From positions 678,569 through 742,568 of the forward strand of contig JAVGVS010000165.1 of the NCBI GenBank assembly GCA_032718565.1: a DNA stretch of 64,000 nt, read 5' to 3'. The DNA comes from Distichodus sexfasciatus (Eukaryota; Chordata; Actinopteri; Characiformes; Distichodontidae). Below, one piece after another: positions 22,475-32,900 of the stretch. Position 1 is the first letter of the stretch. Each line of letters starts with the position of its first letter. The position numbers and the translations under genes are program-made. The notes beneath the pieces were generated by a model. It was not told where the DNA came from. It did no database searches and saw only the letters and a list, made by a program, of their open reading frames with translations.

Positions 22475-22606
22475 TTTATTGACGACTAAAACAACAACTC
22501 GATGCAAAACGGTGAAATTAGCTACCCATCACTGCTGTTCTCAGGGCTTACATGGACGTAGCAAGTAGCAAACCGTCACCTTTTCTTCTTCTTCTTCTTC
22601 TTTATT
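22475..22606 (-). promoter_or_regulatory. Candidate memo1 polyadenylation signals
   Basis: TTTATT on the + strand (AATAAA on the transcript strand) occurs at 22601-22606 and 22475-22480, 605 and 731 bases beyond the memo1 stop. Which is used cannot be told. Confidence 0.35.
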
Positions 22607-23210
22607 CCTGCACTACTACAAGATTACTTTTGGCGGGGGGGAAAGAAAATGAAGGTAGGTTACATGTGCACAAATCTGCCGAGTGCAATGTAAATACAGA
22701 TATATTCTATGGAATCATAATTCTCTTGCTTAAGGTTACATAAGAGCTGGGAAGTCCTTGACGGACGGGGAGTATATAGTCCTATGAAAGTGATTTTTGG
22801 GGACCAAAAAAAAAAAATCCCCCCCAACCAAAAACGGAAAACCAAAGAAACAAACCGAAAAAAAGTAACTTCCACTCGGAAGCAGCCCAGGCTGCGTCTT
22901 TTGCACTTCAAGCTATAGCGTCATTCGAGTCGTCTCGCTTGTGAGACGGAGGTAAAAAGGGGAAGGAAAGCGACAGTGGAAGGTGGAAGGGTTGGGGTTA
23001 GTATCTAATGCTTTATAGCTTGTCAGCAAGTATAAGGTCCTTCCTCTAGAAAAGGCAAGGGATGGGTCAGAAGGTGGAGAGGTAAGAGGGTGGGTTTGTC
23101 TAGAATAGTAGAGAGTTTCCCCAGGGTCTTCGAGGGGGAAAAAAAAAAGGAAAGAAAAAAAAAAGAATCGGACCGAGGCCATCGCGGCGCGGCTCCTGGG
23201 AGAATTCACC

Positions 23211-26200
23211 TCAATGAACGACGAGAGCTCCAGCAGCGTAACTTACTGAGCTGTCCGACCAGTTTCGGCACTGACTGGACTGAGCGTAGTTTAGGAAAGA
23301 AAAGTTCATGTCTAATCCGTTCTTCTTCAGCTCTGCCACCGCCTAGAAGAAGGACAACGCCGTCAGTTGATAGTTGTTGCAAAATCTTTCGAGACATTCG
23401 ATCCCCAAGAACAAAAGAAGGAACTAATCGCCAGTTAAACTTACATTTAGTAGAACGCCGATGGGATGGCGGCCACAAATCGTATTGTGATACTTCTTCA
23501 AGTAGTTGCTGAAGGAAACAGGGTCCAATTGTTCTATAATTCCCATTCCCTAAGGCAATAAGAAAAAACAGGACGAGGTTTAAGCTGGGACTACGGTTAC
23601 ATTTTTATTTCTGCCTAACATGACGCTTGTCAATACTGTCTTAATGTCAAGCGCAGTCAATTGGTTCGGAATCAATGTCTAACTCAAAACAGACAGAAAT
23701 AGTTTACCATCTTGTCGAGATGTTCAATAGATCTATAAATTTCGCCTTGATTTTCGTCATAGTAGGTGTAGCGGAAGCGCTGACCTAGAAAAGGTGGATT
23801 AGGGTTCAAATAACGATGACGGTTTCACTCTCACACAGCCACAAGATCGTTCAAAGAATTCGTAAAAAAACACGCACCCCAGTGGCAGAAGTCTGATGAG
23901 ATGATGAAGAGGTTGGAGGGATCGGCCAGGTATTTGCTAAGCAGCTTGCCATACTCCTGCTCTTTCGACTCACTCAGAGCCCCCACCAGCACGGGAACGA
24001 TACTGAACTCGTCTTTATAGCTGTTATTGAGGAGTAAAGAACACCAATTTGTGAGAGCGCGTCCAGACAACTTGGCAATCTGTGCAGAGATGAGCGCGGC
24101 GAAGATGTTATGTGACATTTCCTGCCTTCTTATAATTATAGACGCTGCTAAGTGAATTGATTGTGGCAGCGGCACCATTACCTCTCCATGGCTTTGGCAG
24201 TGTAAGGCAAGTGCATCTCGATGCTGTGCTCATCCTCGTCTGTCTGCAAAGTCATCCTCTCAAACATCCCTGTTTTCCACAGGTCAGCATAAACTGTGAA
24301 GGGAAATGGCAGCATTATATCCCTTATTCGCCATGGAATCGTTAGTCCAGTAATTACACATGTATTACGCATGGAATGAGCTCCGAATTTTACCTTTCTG
24401 GTCAATCCTCAGATCATATAGTGGTGTTCTGTAGACTTCAGCAGGAGACAGGGCACAGCGAGACAGTGGCACATGGTGTGAGGGTCCAAGAATGAACACC
24501 CTCCGACTACAGAGGAAAAGCCAACGCGTTAACCTAGCAGTCTTCGGCTTCGTACGCGGTTAGGTTAGATAAAGAAATCACAAAAAAATGTAAAAAATTC
24601 ACACTGACGTAACAGAGGGGTCCACTTGCTTGTAAGCATGTGCAGCACAAGCACCACAATAGGTATAACCAGCATGTCTGGGGGAAGAAGTCATTCGAAA
24701 AAGACGGTGTGTATTAACAGCCAGTTATGTTACAGTACGGTGACTTATGTAAATAGAATTCTACCCTGTACAACAATAACAGCATCTACACAGGAAATAT
24801 TTTGGCTTCTTTTACTGATACTATGCAACAATTAGAAAACCAGAGAATATTAGACATTATGAAAATTCCAAACATATGCTCCCTTTGTATTAACAAGGTG
24901 GATTCGTTGCATACGGTGCTATAATGGCTCTAGCGGGTCCTAGTGTGGATTGTGCTTGAGATAACCAGCCCTCCAGCTGTGCATTTAGCTGGGACCCTAA
25001 AGTGAGAAGAAAAAATCATGAAAAGGGTTAATACAGACATACAGTGAAACCAAGCATTGCATTATCAGGGCATGGCAGTGCAATGATAACGGATAATGGA
25101 AAGACGTTAAAACAAAGACAATAAACTGGTAGTTTTAAGTCTCCGCTTAGTCCTTATACTTTTTTAATCTTACCAGGACTGTGGCCAGATCTGTTTTTTT
25201 GCGCCTTCAGTAACAGATTATTTTGGATTTTTGCATGCAAGCTCTATAGAAAATATAAGTTACAGTGTCAGGTATTTATCCCCGTTTATTTTTTTTATTT
25301 TTTTTATACATTCTTCTAAGTATGAAACAAATCTAAAACACATTATTGTACATCATCTTAAAGGATCAAAGGGCCATTTCAGATTCTTAAGAAAAAGCAG
25401 GGAACAAGAGGTAATTTCTGTAAAATGCAGATTTGGAGTGACAAATATGCTAATAGGGTTCTCTTTAATCCAATTTTTTTTTTACAGAACTTGGTGTTCT
25501 TTAAGACTTCAGGTGTAACACATTGCATGGGGCGTAGTCTTTAATATGAGCAGTTGAAGACGTGTGCGTCTCTATACATTTCATACTAATTGTCTTACAT
25601 CAACAAACCTGCCAGTGCCAGCTAATTGTTGTGCTCCTCCTCTACCTTGTGGTCAGTCATTCTAAAAATGCATAGCAATGGCCCAATAGTCCCGTCAAAT
25701 GCTGCAACTATGCATACAACGATAATGACATGGTTGCCCCAGTGCTATATCTAATCTATAGAACACATCATAATAGTCACTGTCCAGTTATGTCCCCTGC
25801 TGTATTGCACGTTAGACAGCGAATGAATTCTTGCAAACAGATCATCCTTACAACCACAAAGGCCTATTGACCTTGGTCCAGGCTCGGTGGTGGATGGGTG
25901 GGGACTGTTTTTGCACTTGGTTTAAAAATGTCATCTTCACATACAAAAGAAAAGCATGACACCCAAGCCTGTTGAGAGACACTAGCGCGAGCAATTTTGG
26001 ATTTATGAAGGTATATAAATACAGGTCTCTTTTTAATACTGAAAACAGATAGACGGACGTTCATCTCAGCGGGGAGGCTGCCCCTTGAAACTGATAACAA
26101 TGATGCATTGACTGCGTTTGGGTTGCCAAGCCTTTGCCAAGCAATTACAGGTATTTAGCGCAGTTTTTATTAGCCGGCCGACACTGTCAGGCTTCCTTTG

Positions 26201-27116
26201 TTGCTCAGCAAGATCAAATCCCAGACTAAACGGGCTAGCCACAAAATCTGCTGACTAAGCTGTCCATTTGTTAGGAGTGGAAACAGCGAAATTAGCCTGT
26301 GAACAGTGATGTTGTGTTGACCAGCACGGTTTAAAATGCCATGGCCACTAAAAAAAAAAAAAAAAACAACCCAAAGTGGATTGAACAGATTCGATTTAAT
26401 CCGCAAGGACTGGGATTATATTACAGTTTGTCACACTAGATAGATCGTAGGGAAGGTCAGCAAAAACGACGGTGTGGCTAAAGTTGGGTGCTTCCAGCTA
26501 TGCTGTTTTGTTGCTTTTCCTCTGGAGGGGGAGAGAGGGGTTAGTAATCTGGGCGTGCTAGCGGTGATCAGCTAGCTGAGCTAGGCGGCTAACGCGAAAA
26601 CAACTGCTTTTTAAACGATTTGTCAGCAAAGCCGAAGTCTTCGATTGACGCCGACTATCTGCGAAATGCTGGCCCTAAGCCAGACCGAGTCGATCGTTAT
26701 GAAACCCTCCAACATTTGACACGGCAAATGTCTCAAAACTGATCGTCAAAGCTTCTGTGGCCAACTAAGAAGTTAGCAAGACTAGCTGACGGCTTTTGTT
26801 TCCAAAGTTCGGCTACGTCCCCAACCGCATACTTGCGCACTAAATAGGCTGTAAAATCACAGCGAGCAACATACGCCGACGCAGTACGCAAGTACGCAAG
26901 TATGGGGGCTGGGAGGTAGTCTTACTTAGCAATACTTAACTGGTCATTTATAGTCGCTACACGTCACACCATTTAACGCTACGCCGTCCGGCGTTTTGAG
27001 GAAAGCAGTAAGTCTTAATGTTTAGGCACGTTTAGGCTTACGGGCCACCCAAATAAGGCTTTAGAGCGAAACAGGCCCTGCGGTCTTCAGAGAAGTATTT
27101 AAAAATTCACAGCTGA

Positions 27117-27181
<65 letters not shown>

Positions 27182-27330
27182 GCTCTGGCTAATTTACTAG
27201 GGTCCCGGCTATGCATCTCAACTCCCGAGTATCTTATTTTCCAGCCCTTAATCGTGTCCCCGGTTCTACCTGAGGCGGTGTACCAGCTGCCGGCGTGACT
27301 TGCTTCTCTGCACACCATTCGGTTCGACAT
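23211..27330 (-). CDS. memo1: MEMO1 (mediator of ErbB2-driven cell motility 1), complete nine-exon gene
   Basis: Exons (- strand) are 27330-27270, 24996-24915, 24677-24609, 24506-24394, 24293-24182, 24020-23878, 23784-23708, 23549-23445 and 23342-23211. All introns are GT-AG, phases join, and the 894-bp CDS gives 297 residues, identical in length to human MEMO1. It starts MSNRMVCREASHAGSWYTAS and ends SVSYAAGALVVH. MEMO1 is a cytosolic protein structurally related to class III extradiol dioxygenases; it binds iron or copper and affects redox balance, receptor tyrosine kinase signalling and motility. The reported metal ligands are present as H49 (APHAGYTYCG), H81 (GPSHHVPLSRC) and C244 (NTICGRHPIGV). 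The conserved block LPVLVGALSESKEQEYGKL-like and SSDFCHWG are also intact. Intron 1 is 2.3 kb; a (CT)n(CA)n microsatellite lies just inside it. Confidence 0.97.
27117..27181. repeat. (CT)n(CA)n compound microsatellite in memo1 intron 1
   Basis: About 12 CT units run into about 18 CA units with one CG interruption. It sits 88 bases downstream (transcript sense) of the memo1 exon 1 donor, where it reads as (TG)n(AG)n. Confidence 0.9.
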
Positions 27331-27715
27331 CTTGGTACCCGAGCCGCCTATCTTGGTCAAATAGAAAGATCTGCTCGGTGGGGAAGAAACCCAAATGACG
27401 CTGACGAAACAATGGCCAAAAAGCCCACGCTAGCGCGCACAAACAAAAAAAAAAAACCCAACTAGAAGTGGCCCAGGCAAAGCCGCCTACGAAGGCAGAA
27501 ACCGAGAGAAAAGGTTAGAAACGTTTTGACCATATACTCGAAAAAGAAAATCAAAGTGTCATGTCAAAAGCGATCGAATGCGCCCGGTAGACCGACTGTC
27601 TTAGAAGAACAAAGCTCGGCGCACTTCATTCGCTCGCATTCAAGTTAGCACAGTGTCCGGATGGCTTGGTTTGTCATAACTCGGCTACCGTTCTGTCAGA
27701 GCGGCGGCGAATTTG

Positions 27716-27803
27716 ATTGGTGGAAACGGCTGAAAGACATGCCGACTCTCCATTGGTCGATGGCCGCAGCGGGGGCGTGTCCAAGCGTCGGTAACGCTCC
27801 AAT
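27716..27803 (-). promoter_or_regulatory. Putative memo1 core promoter region with CCAAT and GC boxes
   Basis: Within 90 bases there are ATTGG at 27716-27720 and 27752-27756 (CCAAT on the - strand), GGGGGCGTGT at 27771-27780 and CCAAT at 27799-27803, in CpG-rich sequence about 390-470 bases upstream of the memo1 ATG. The arrangement is typical of TATA-less housekeeping promoters. No transcription start is demonstrated. Confidence 0.4.
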
Positions 27804-28250
27804 CAGGGCTCGTTATAGCTGGCGTGCAGCGCCTAGTTTTAATGCCACCGGCAGGTGCTCTAATAAAGCTCGGATTTCTTTACCTTAAACGGGTTCAGAC
27901 TAAATAACTACCAAAAAAAAACGAGCAGTGTTTTACTTTTGACCTTTGCAAACGGAGAATGAAGAAACTGTGTCATACCTAGTGTACAACGATCAGCAAA
28001 GATAGAAAGTAATTGCAGACCCATGTCATAGCAAGAAACATAATGATGGGGTTGGTATTGAACTGTAAGACATTCAGCAGTACAGACATCCATGTGAAAC
28101 TAACCTCTAAACCTGCTAAAATGACATTTCTTTTACAATTATTGTTAACCTATTATAGCCTCACAGGGAAGTTATTATGCTGGACCCAGAATTTGACCAC
28201 TGGAGGGTCTGTTACGCAGCTTTTATATTTTTTGGCAAACCAAATATATG

Positions 28251-28432
28251 TGACGATGGTCTAGTGGTAGGATGTTTCTCTCTGGATGAAGATGGGTTCA
28301 AATCCTTCCCGCAGCTCACTGGGTCCTTGAACAAGGCCCTTAACTCCAAGGAAGACCCTAATGTCCCTGTAAATAGGAAATGGAAGTCCCTCTAGATAAG
28401 AGCTTCTGCTAAACGCCATGAAAGTAAATGTC
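28251..28432 (+). mobile_element. tRNA-derived SINE (V-SINE-like)
   Basis: A box-A-like TGGTCTAGTGGTAGGATG and box-B GGGTTCAAATCC (28292-28303) are followed by CTTGAACAAGGCCCTTAACT and the 3' motif TAGATAAGAGCTTCTGCTAA, the tail shared by many fish SINEs and their LINE partners. Confidence 0.8.
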
Positions 28433-29943
28433 ATACTTAGCCATCTAGAATCTTCTTCACATGACTCAAATGTTCCATGAGGAAAACAGAAATACCTCAA
28501 CATCAAGCAGAGAGATTGGGGTTGTGGTGCCAACAACAGAAAGAACAATTTAAATTCTTCTTGAATATTCCAACCTCAAGTACTGAGAGGGGGTCGAGTG
28601 TTGACATGGTGCAGGTTTTCACCATTGCCCCACAGCTTTTGATATTAGAGAGAGGTGGAGAAAGCAATTATGTCAGATTTGGAAAGCAAGCACAGGAACA
28701 AATACTCCTGGCTAATTAGAAATACTAGTTCTATTAATAATATGAAGAAGAGGAAATTATCATTTAGATATTGTATTTGAGAATGCCCTCAGATCTTCTG
28801 AAATTCCATGTATTTGTCATTTACATAGTAGTGGTTAAGAAGAATAGGCCTCAAAATAGATAAAGGAAAGAAATGAAAAACACAGAAAAACCACCAGATG
28901 TCACTGTTGCATCAAATTCTAAATACAATGCATAAATACAATTCCTTACAGTGCCCTGTACATTGTTTACTGTAGAAATACATCTTGACCTTTAGCCTGA
29001 TCTTAGATTAAATTAGAGCAAAATGCTTTGAGATTTTGGGACACGGTTTATACTTCCCTAGTTTCAAAATGTTCAAATATTTTTCCCTGGTTACTAAATT
29101 AAGGTGGCTTTTTTCATGCCAGTCCATCAAAATGATAATTATAAAACAGCTTGAAATACGTAATAATAAGTACAACTCTATTATCATGTGTACTAGAGAG
29201 GGTGTTACACAGCACAGTGAAATTCTTAGTCTTCGAGTCTTCCAGCCATTTGATCAAATGAACAGTAGAAAGATAATAAAATCAAAAACAGCAGCAGACG
29301 AGAATACATCCAGGTATAAATATGTAAACTTTAACAAAGTGCAAAGAAATACATAAATAAATAAAATCAGAAGACATTTCACCCCTTCAAACAAATGTTT
29401 ACTAGCCTTCTCAGAAAATATAGATGTTGCTGGATTAGGTCTGTGATGTTTTGGGCCCAGATGACTTGAAATATTTCATTTTACGGTTAATGAATGTAGC
29501 ATATATCAAGGTTTACCTCACTGAATTAAAGAACGACAAGTAGCGACCCTTTACACGATATCCAACATTTTTAGATGGACTTGTGAACTATGAATGTGAC
29601 AAATAAAGAATCTTAAAAGTTACAGCTATTCATTTGTTTGTCCAACACAGTAATACCATATATTATATATATGGTATAATACATACATTTATTTATTTAT
29701 TTATTTATTTACGTTATTGCCGTTCTTAGTACAACTTCGCGTCTGCCGTTCTCCTACGTTACAGTAAATGGCCTTCCGACTTTCCGTTGTTGTCTTGACA
29801 ACCACTAGCCAGCGGTACTGCGCGTTAGTTAGCCGGGTTCTAATGAATGAGCGAACTGAATTATTTTCGCCCAGTAACCAAAACGAGAAAGTTTGCGTTT
29901 TGTAAGCAGGTGAGCGGTTCACGGGTTTTCTTCGGTAGAAAGC

Positions 29944-32900
29944 ATGGAGAGCGTGGTGGAGAGACTGTGTGTAACGTGTGACAAGGCTGTCGTGTCCCAC
30001 CAGCAGCTCGTACGCTGCAGCTCACTTCGGCGCCGTGTCCACGCAGAGCCACAGCGTGCCTGTCCACACTGCCGGCAACCCTGAGGTACGCCCGTGAAAA
30101 CAAGATCGCCGAATCATAACAACGTGAAACTGTCGGTAACGAATTAACGTCCAAAGTAACGATAAGTATTCTTTTTTCATTAGTGCGAGACAATTCATAA
30201 TGTAATAATGAGAAAATGTCTCGTTATGATGAGGCACAAAGTGCTATGAAAAAATGTCTCGCGTTATTACGTAATTATTACATGGCATCGTGAGAGGTTA
30301 ATTCGTCATAATGAGAATGCGTTGTAACTGAGTCGTAACTAGAAGGAAGTCAAAGTAACTAAGTTTCACGTTATAATGAGAAAGTTGCTCGTTATTATAA
30401 CGTACTTTTTTTTTTAACTTTTATGTCGAGGAAAAACAAGGTTTTCAGATAAAGTCTGCATCATTAAGTATAAAAGAGCGTGTTTTTTTTTTTTTTTCTC
30501 ACAAAGACGGAATACTTATTTTTAACGAACAGGTGTTTTGATTAGTTTTTGACGAAATGGCGTCTGATTAGCCCGTTCAGCGGCGCGTGCTCGTACTCGT
30601 TTTGGGAGGATGGAGTCGCCTTGGTCAAGATGGAAGCTGGAATCCGCGGCCGTAAAATAGCTTTGATGTAACAGCAGGTGTGCAGTTAACCTCTAATAAA
30701 ATAGTAGCTTAGTTGTAGCGTAGCTACTTTAAAACATAAGCAGCCAGGCTGAAAGCTGTCGCTGTTACGCCGAAAAATGCGTGCCCGCCGAAAGTTGCGT
30801 CCTCTGTCGTGGGCGCGCCCATTGACCACAGCGGAGGGACGCGAGTTCCGTATTGAAACGAAAATGATTTTGCTCACGAAAAGTCACAATACAAGTTAAA
30901 ACATACCGTATTCTGCTAAAATACAGATATACTTACAGTTCAACTGAACAAACATAAAAGTGGCAATCTTTACTTTATTACACTGTAAGTGTTTTAGCCC
31001 AAAAAAAAATTTACTCAAGAGTATTGTTGCTTTAGAATAATATTACTCCAGTAAAAGTGAAAAGTAGTTATCCACAAAATTACTCAAGAGTAACTTCAGA
31101 GTAACTTAAAGATGTATTGGTTAATCACATAATCGAATATGCAAAAATATTAAATAACAATGTACAATATGTTCCGATATTACCAAACAATATTACATAA
31201 ACAACAACAAAAAATAATATATTTGATCTATGCAACCTAACCTAAATGAAGGCTAATTCAGCCACAATAAACAGTACAATGATCTGTAATAACGTAATAA
31301 CTTTTTTAGCTTAAACAGGTTTCATAAAGGATTAAATAACTTGATATACAGAAATTCAAAATTAAAAGGGGAAACGCTTTTCGGCAACATACTGCCGGAA
31401 TCTGCATCCCTTGTTAAATATGGTTGTACTGTAGATATGGCTCTGATACTTGAATAGGTAAGACGTAACACGGTCAAAAACAAGTTTCTAAAAGCGCACA
31501 ATGATGTGAGCAACAGAAATGGGAAATTTAAAGGGGACACGTTTTCCCTCTGCTGTTTTCTGCAGGCACGCATTTTTTGGCATAACGCCGTTTCAAAGTT
31601 GCGCTGCTTGTCGTTACTGTATGTGGAAATGGCAAGTGGTAAATCAGATGGCCGATGCCAAATTTGAGTTATTTTAACTTCATGTTGGGTTAAATTCAAT
31701 TGGTTTGGTCAGCTTTGTTTGCAATAGGTTATTGCATGCGTTTCATTTTTGCATTTTGTTCTTGTTCGATACAGTTGAAATGTTTGTTGCTGTATTACAA
31801 GGTTTACACTTGAACTGTTATGACAGTTTTGTTTTGCTGACTTACAAATATTTATTTATTATTACATAATTCAGTAAATGTACATGTATATGAAATTTGT
31901 GATAATTTGAGATTTTTGTAAAAATTTGCAGATGCACACTCCAGTGCTAATTCAAATTGGCAATTGTATATGGATGCCAGATACATCAAGTATGTCAGTC
32001 CGTACTGATCCTGGTTGTTTTGTGTCTCAGCCACCTCTTCATCTGACTGGTCATCACAGTAACGTTTCTGCCTTGGTATTTGGGGACAAGAAGACGCCGC
32101 TTCTCCTCTGCTCTGCTGCCGAGGACTATGTGATTGTCTGGGATATTGAGCGCTGCTACAGACAAGTGAAAGAAGGTAATGTGACTACTGCTGTAAATCA
32201 CTAGTTTCATTCATTCATTCATTCATTCATTATCTGAACAGCTTAATCCCAACTGGGGTTGCGGCGGTGGGGGCCGGAGCATATCCCAGCCTTTTACGGG
32301 CGCACGGAGGCAACCAACTCTGTGTAGGCGCCAACACACCTCAGGGCACACACACACTCACACAATCACACTCACATTCGCACCGTACGAGGCCAATTTT
32401 AGAGTCGCCAATTAACCTATAGTGCATGCTTTTGGACTGTGGGAGGAAGCCGAAGCCCCCCGGAGGAAAACCCACACTCCACACAGAAAGGCCCCACGAC
32501 CCCCGGACCTTCTCGCCGTGAGGCGGCAACGCTCACTGCGGTGGTTTATAACTGAAAACTCTATTGGCTAATATTTAACATTTTTTTGACTATTTTCTGG
32601 TTTGGACTATTTTTCTGCAGCTGCCTCATAAAACTGAGACCCATCCATCCATTCATTTATTCGTTGTATTTTTTTTGGTATCCCAGGAGTGATCGCTTCA
32701 GGTCTGGTTGTCGGCACTTTGCTGGGCAAGGTGGCGCATCTGGCCGTTTGTCCCCTGAATGAGAGAGTGGCGGTGTGCTCGGGATGTAGGGTAACTGTAC
32801 TAAATGCAAAGGTACGACAACGTCCTCTAAAAATGTGGGAATTAAAGAACATTTGAAATGACACGTTTCAAGGTCAAATGCTCTGACCAGCTTAAGAGTA

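Larger units (their letters stand above)
19903..23210. other. Intergenic DNA and memo1 3' flank
   Basis: It contains a GT microsatellite (about 19978-20012), a GAACC-type palindromic repeat (20665-20765), a CA microsatellite (21916-21945) and the probable memo1 3'UTR next to 23211. No other gene is supported; one weak signal-peptide-like exon candidate is listed among the findings. Confidence 0.5.
27331..29943. other. Shared 5' region between memo1 (-) and wdr27 (+)
   Basis: The 2.6 kb between the two start codons is CpG-rich near memo1 (about 27.3-27.9 kb) and AT-rich beyond, with a SINE at 28251-28432. No other coding exon was found. Untranslated first exons may lie here but cannot be placed from sequence. 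Confidence 0.5.

Noticed and set aside
23090..23512. 140-codon + strand frame
   Set aside because: Antisense shadow of memo1 exons 8 and 9 and its 3'UTR.
28251..28330. Possible tRNA gene (A- and B-box-like motifs)
   Set aside because: The sequence does not close an acceptor stem and continues into the SINE tail TAGATAAGAGCTTCTGCTAA, so it is a tRNA-derived SINE.
29944..30084. Reading exon 1 of wdr27 through to 30084 gives a short peptide with CVTC...CPHC motifs resembling a RING-like finger
   Set aside because: It terminates in TGA, lacks the remaining zinc ligands, and the shorter exon gives the wdr27-like protein; the cysteines are probably chance.
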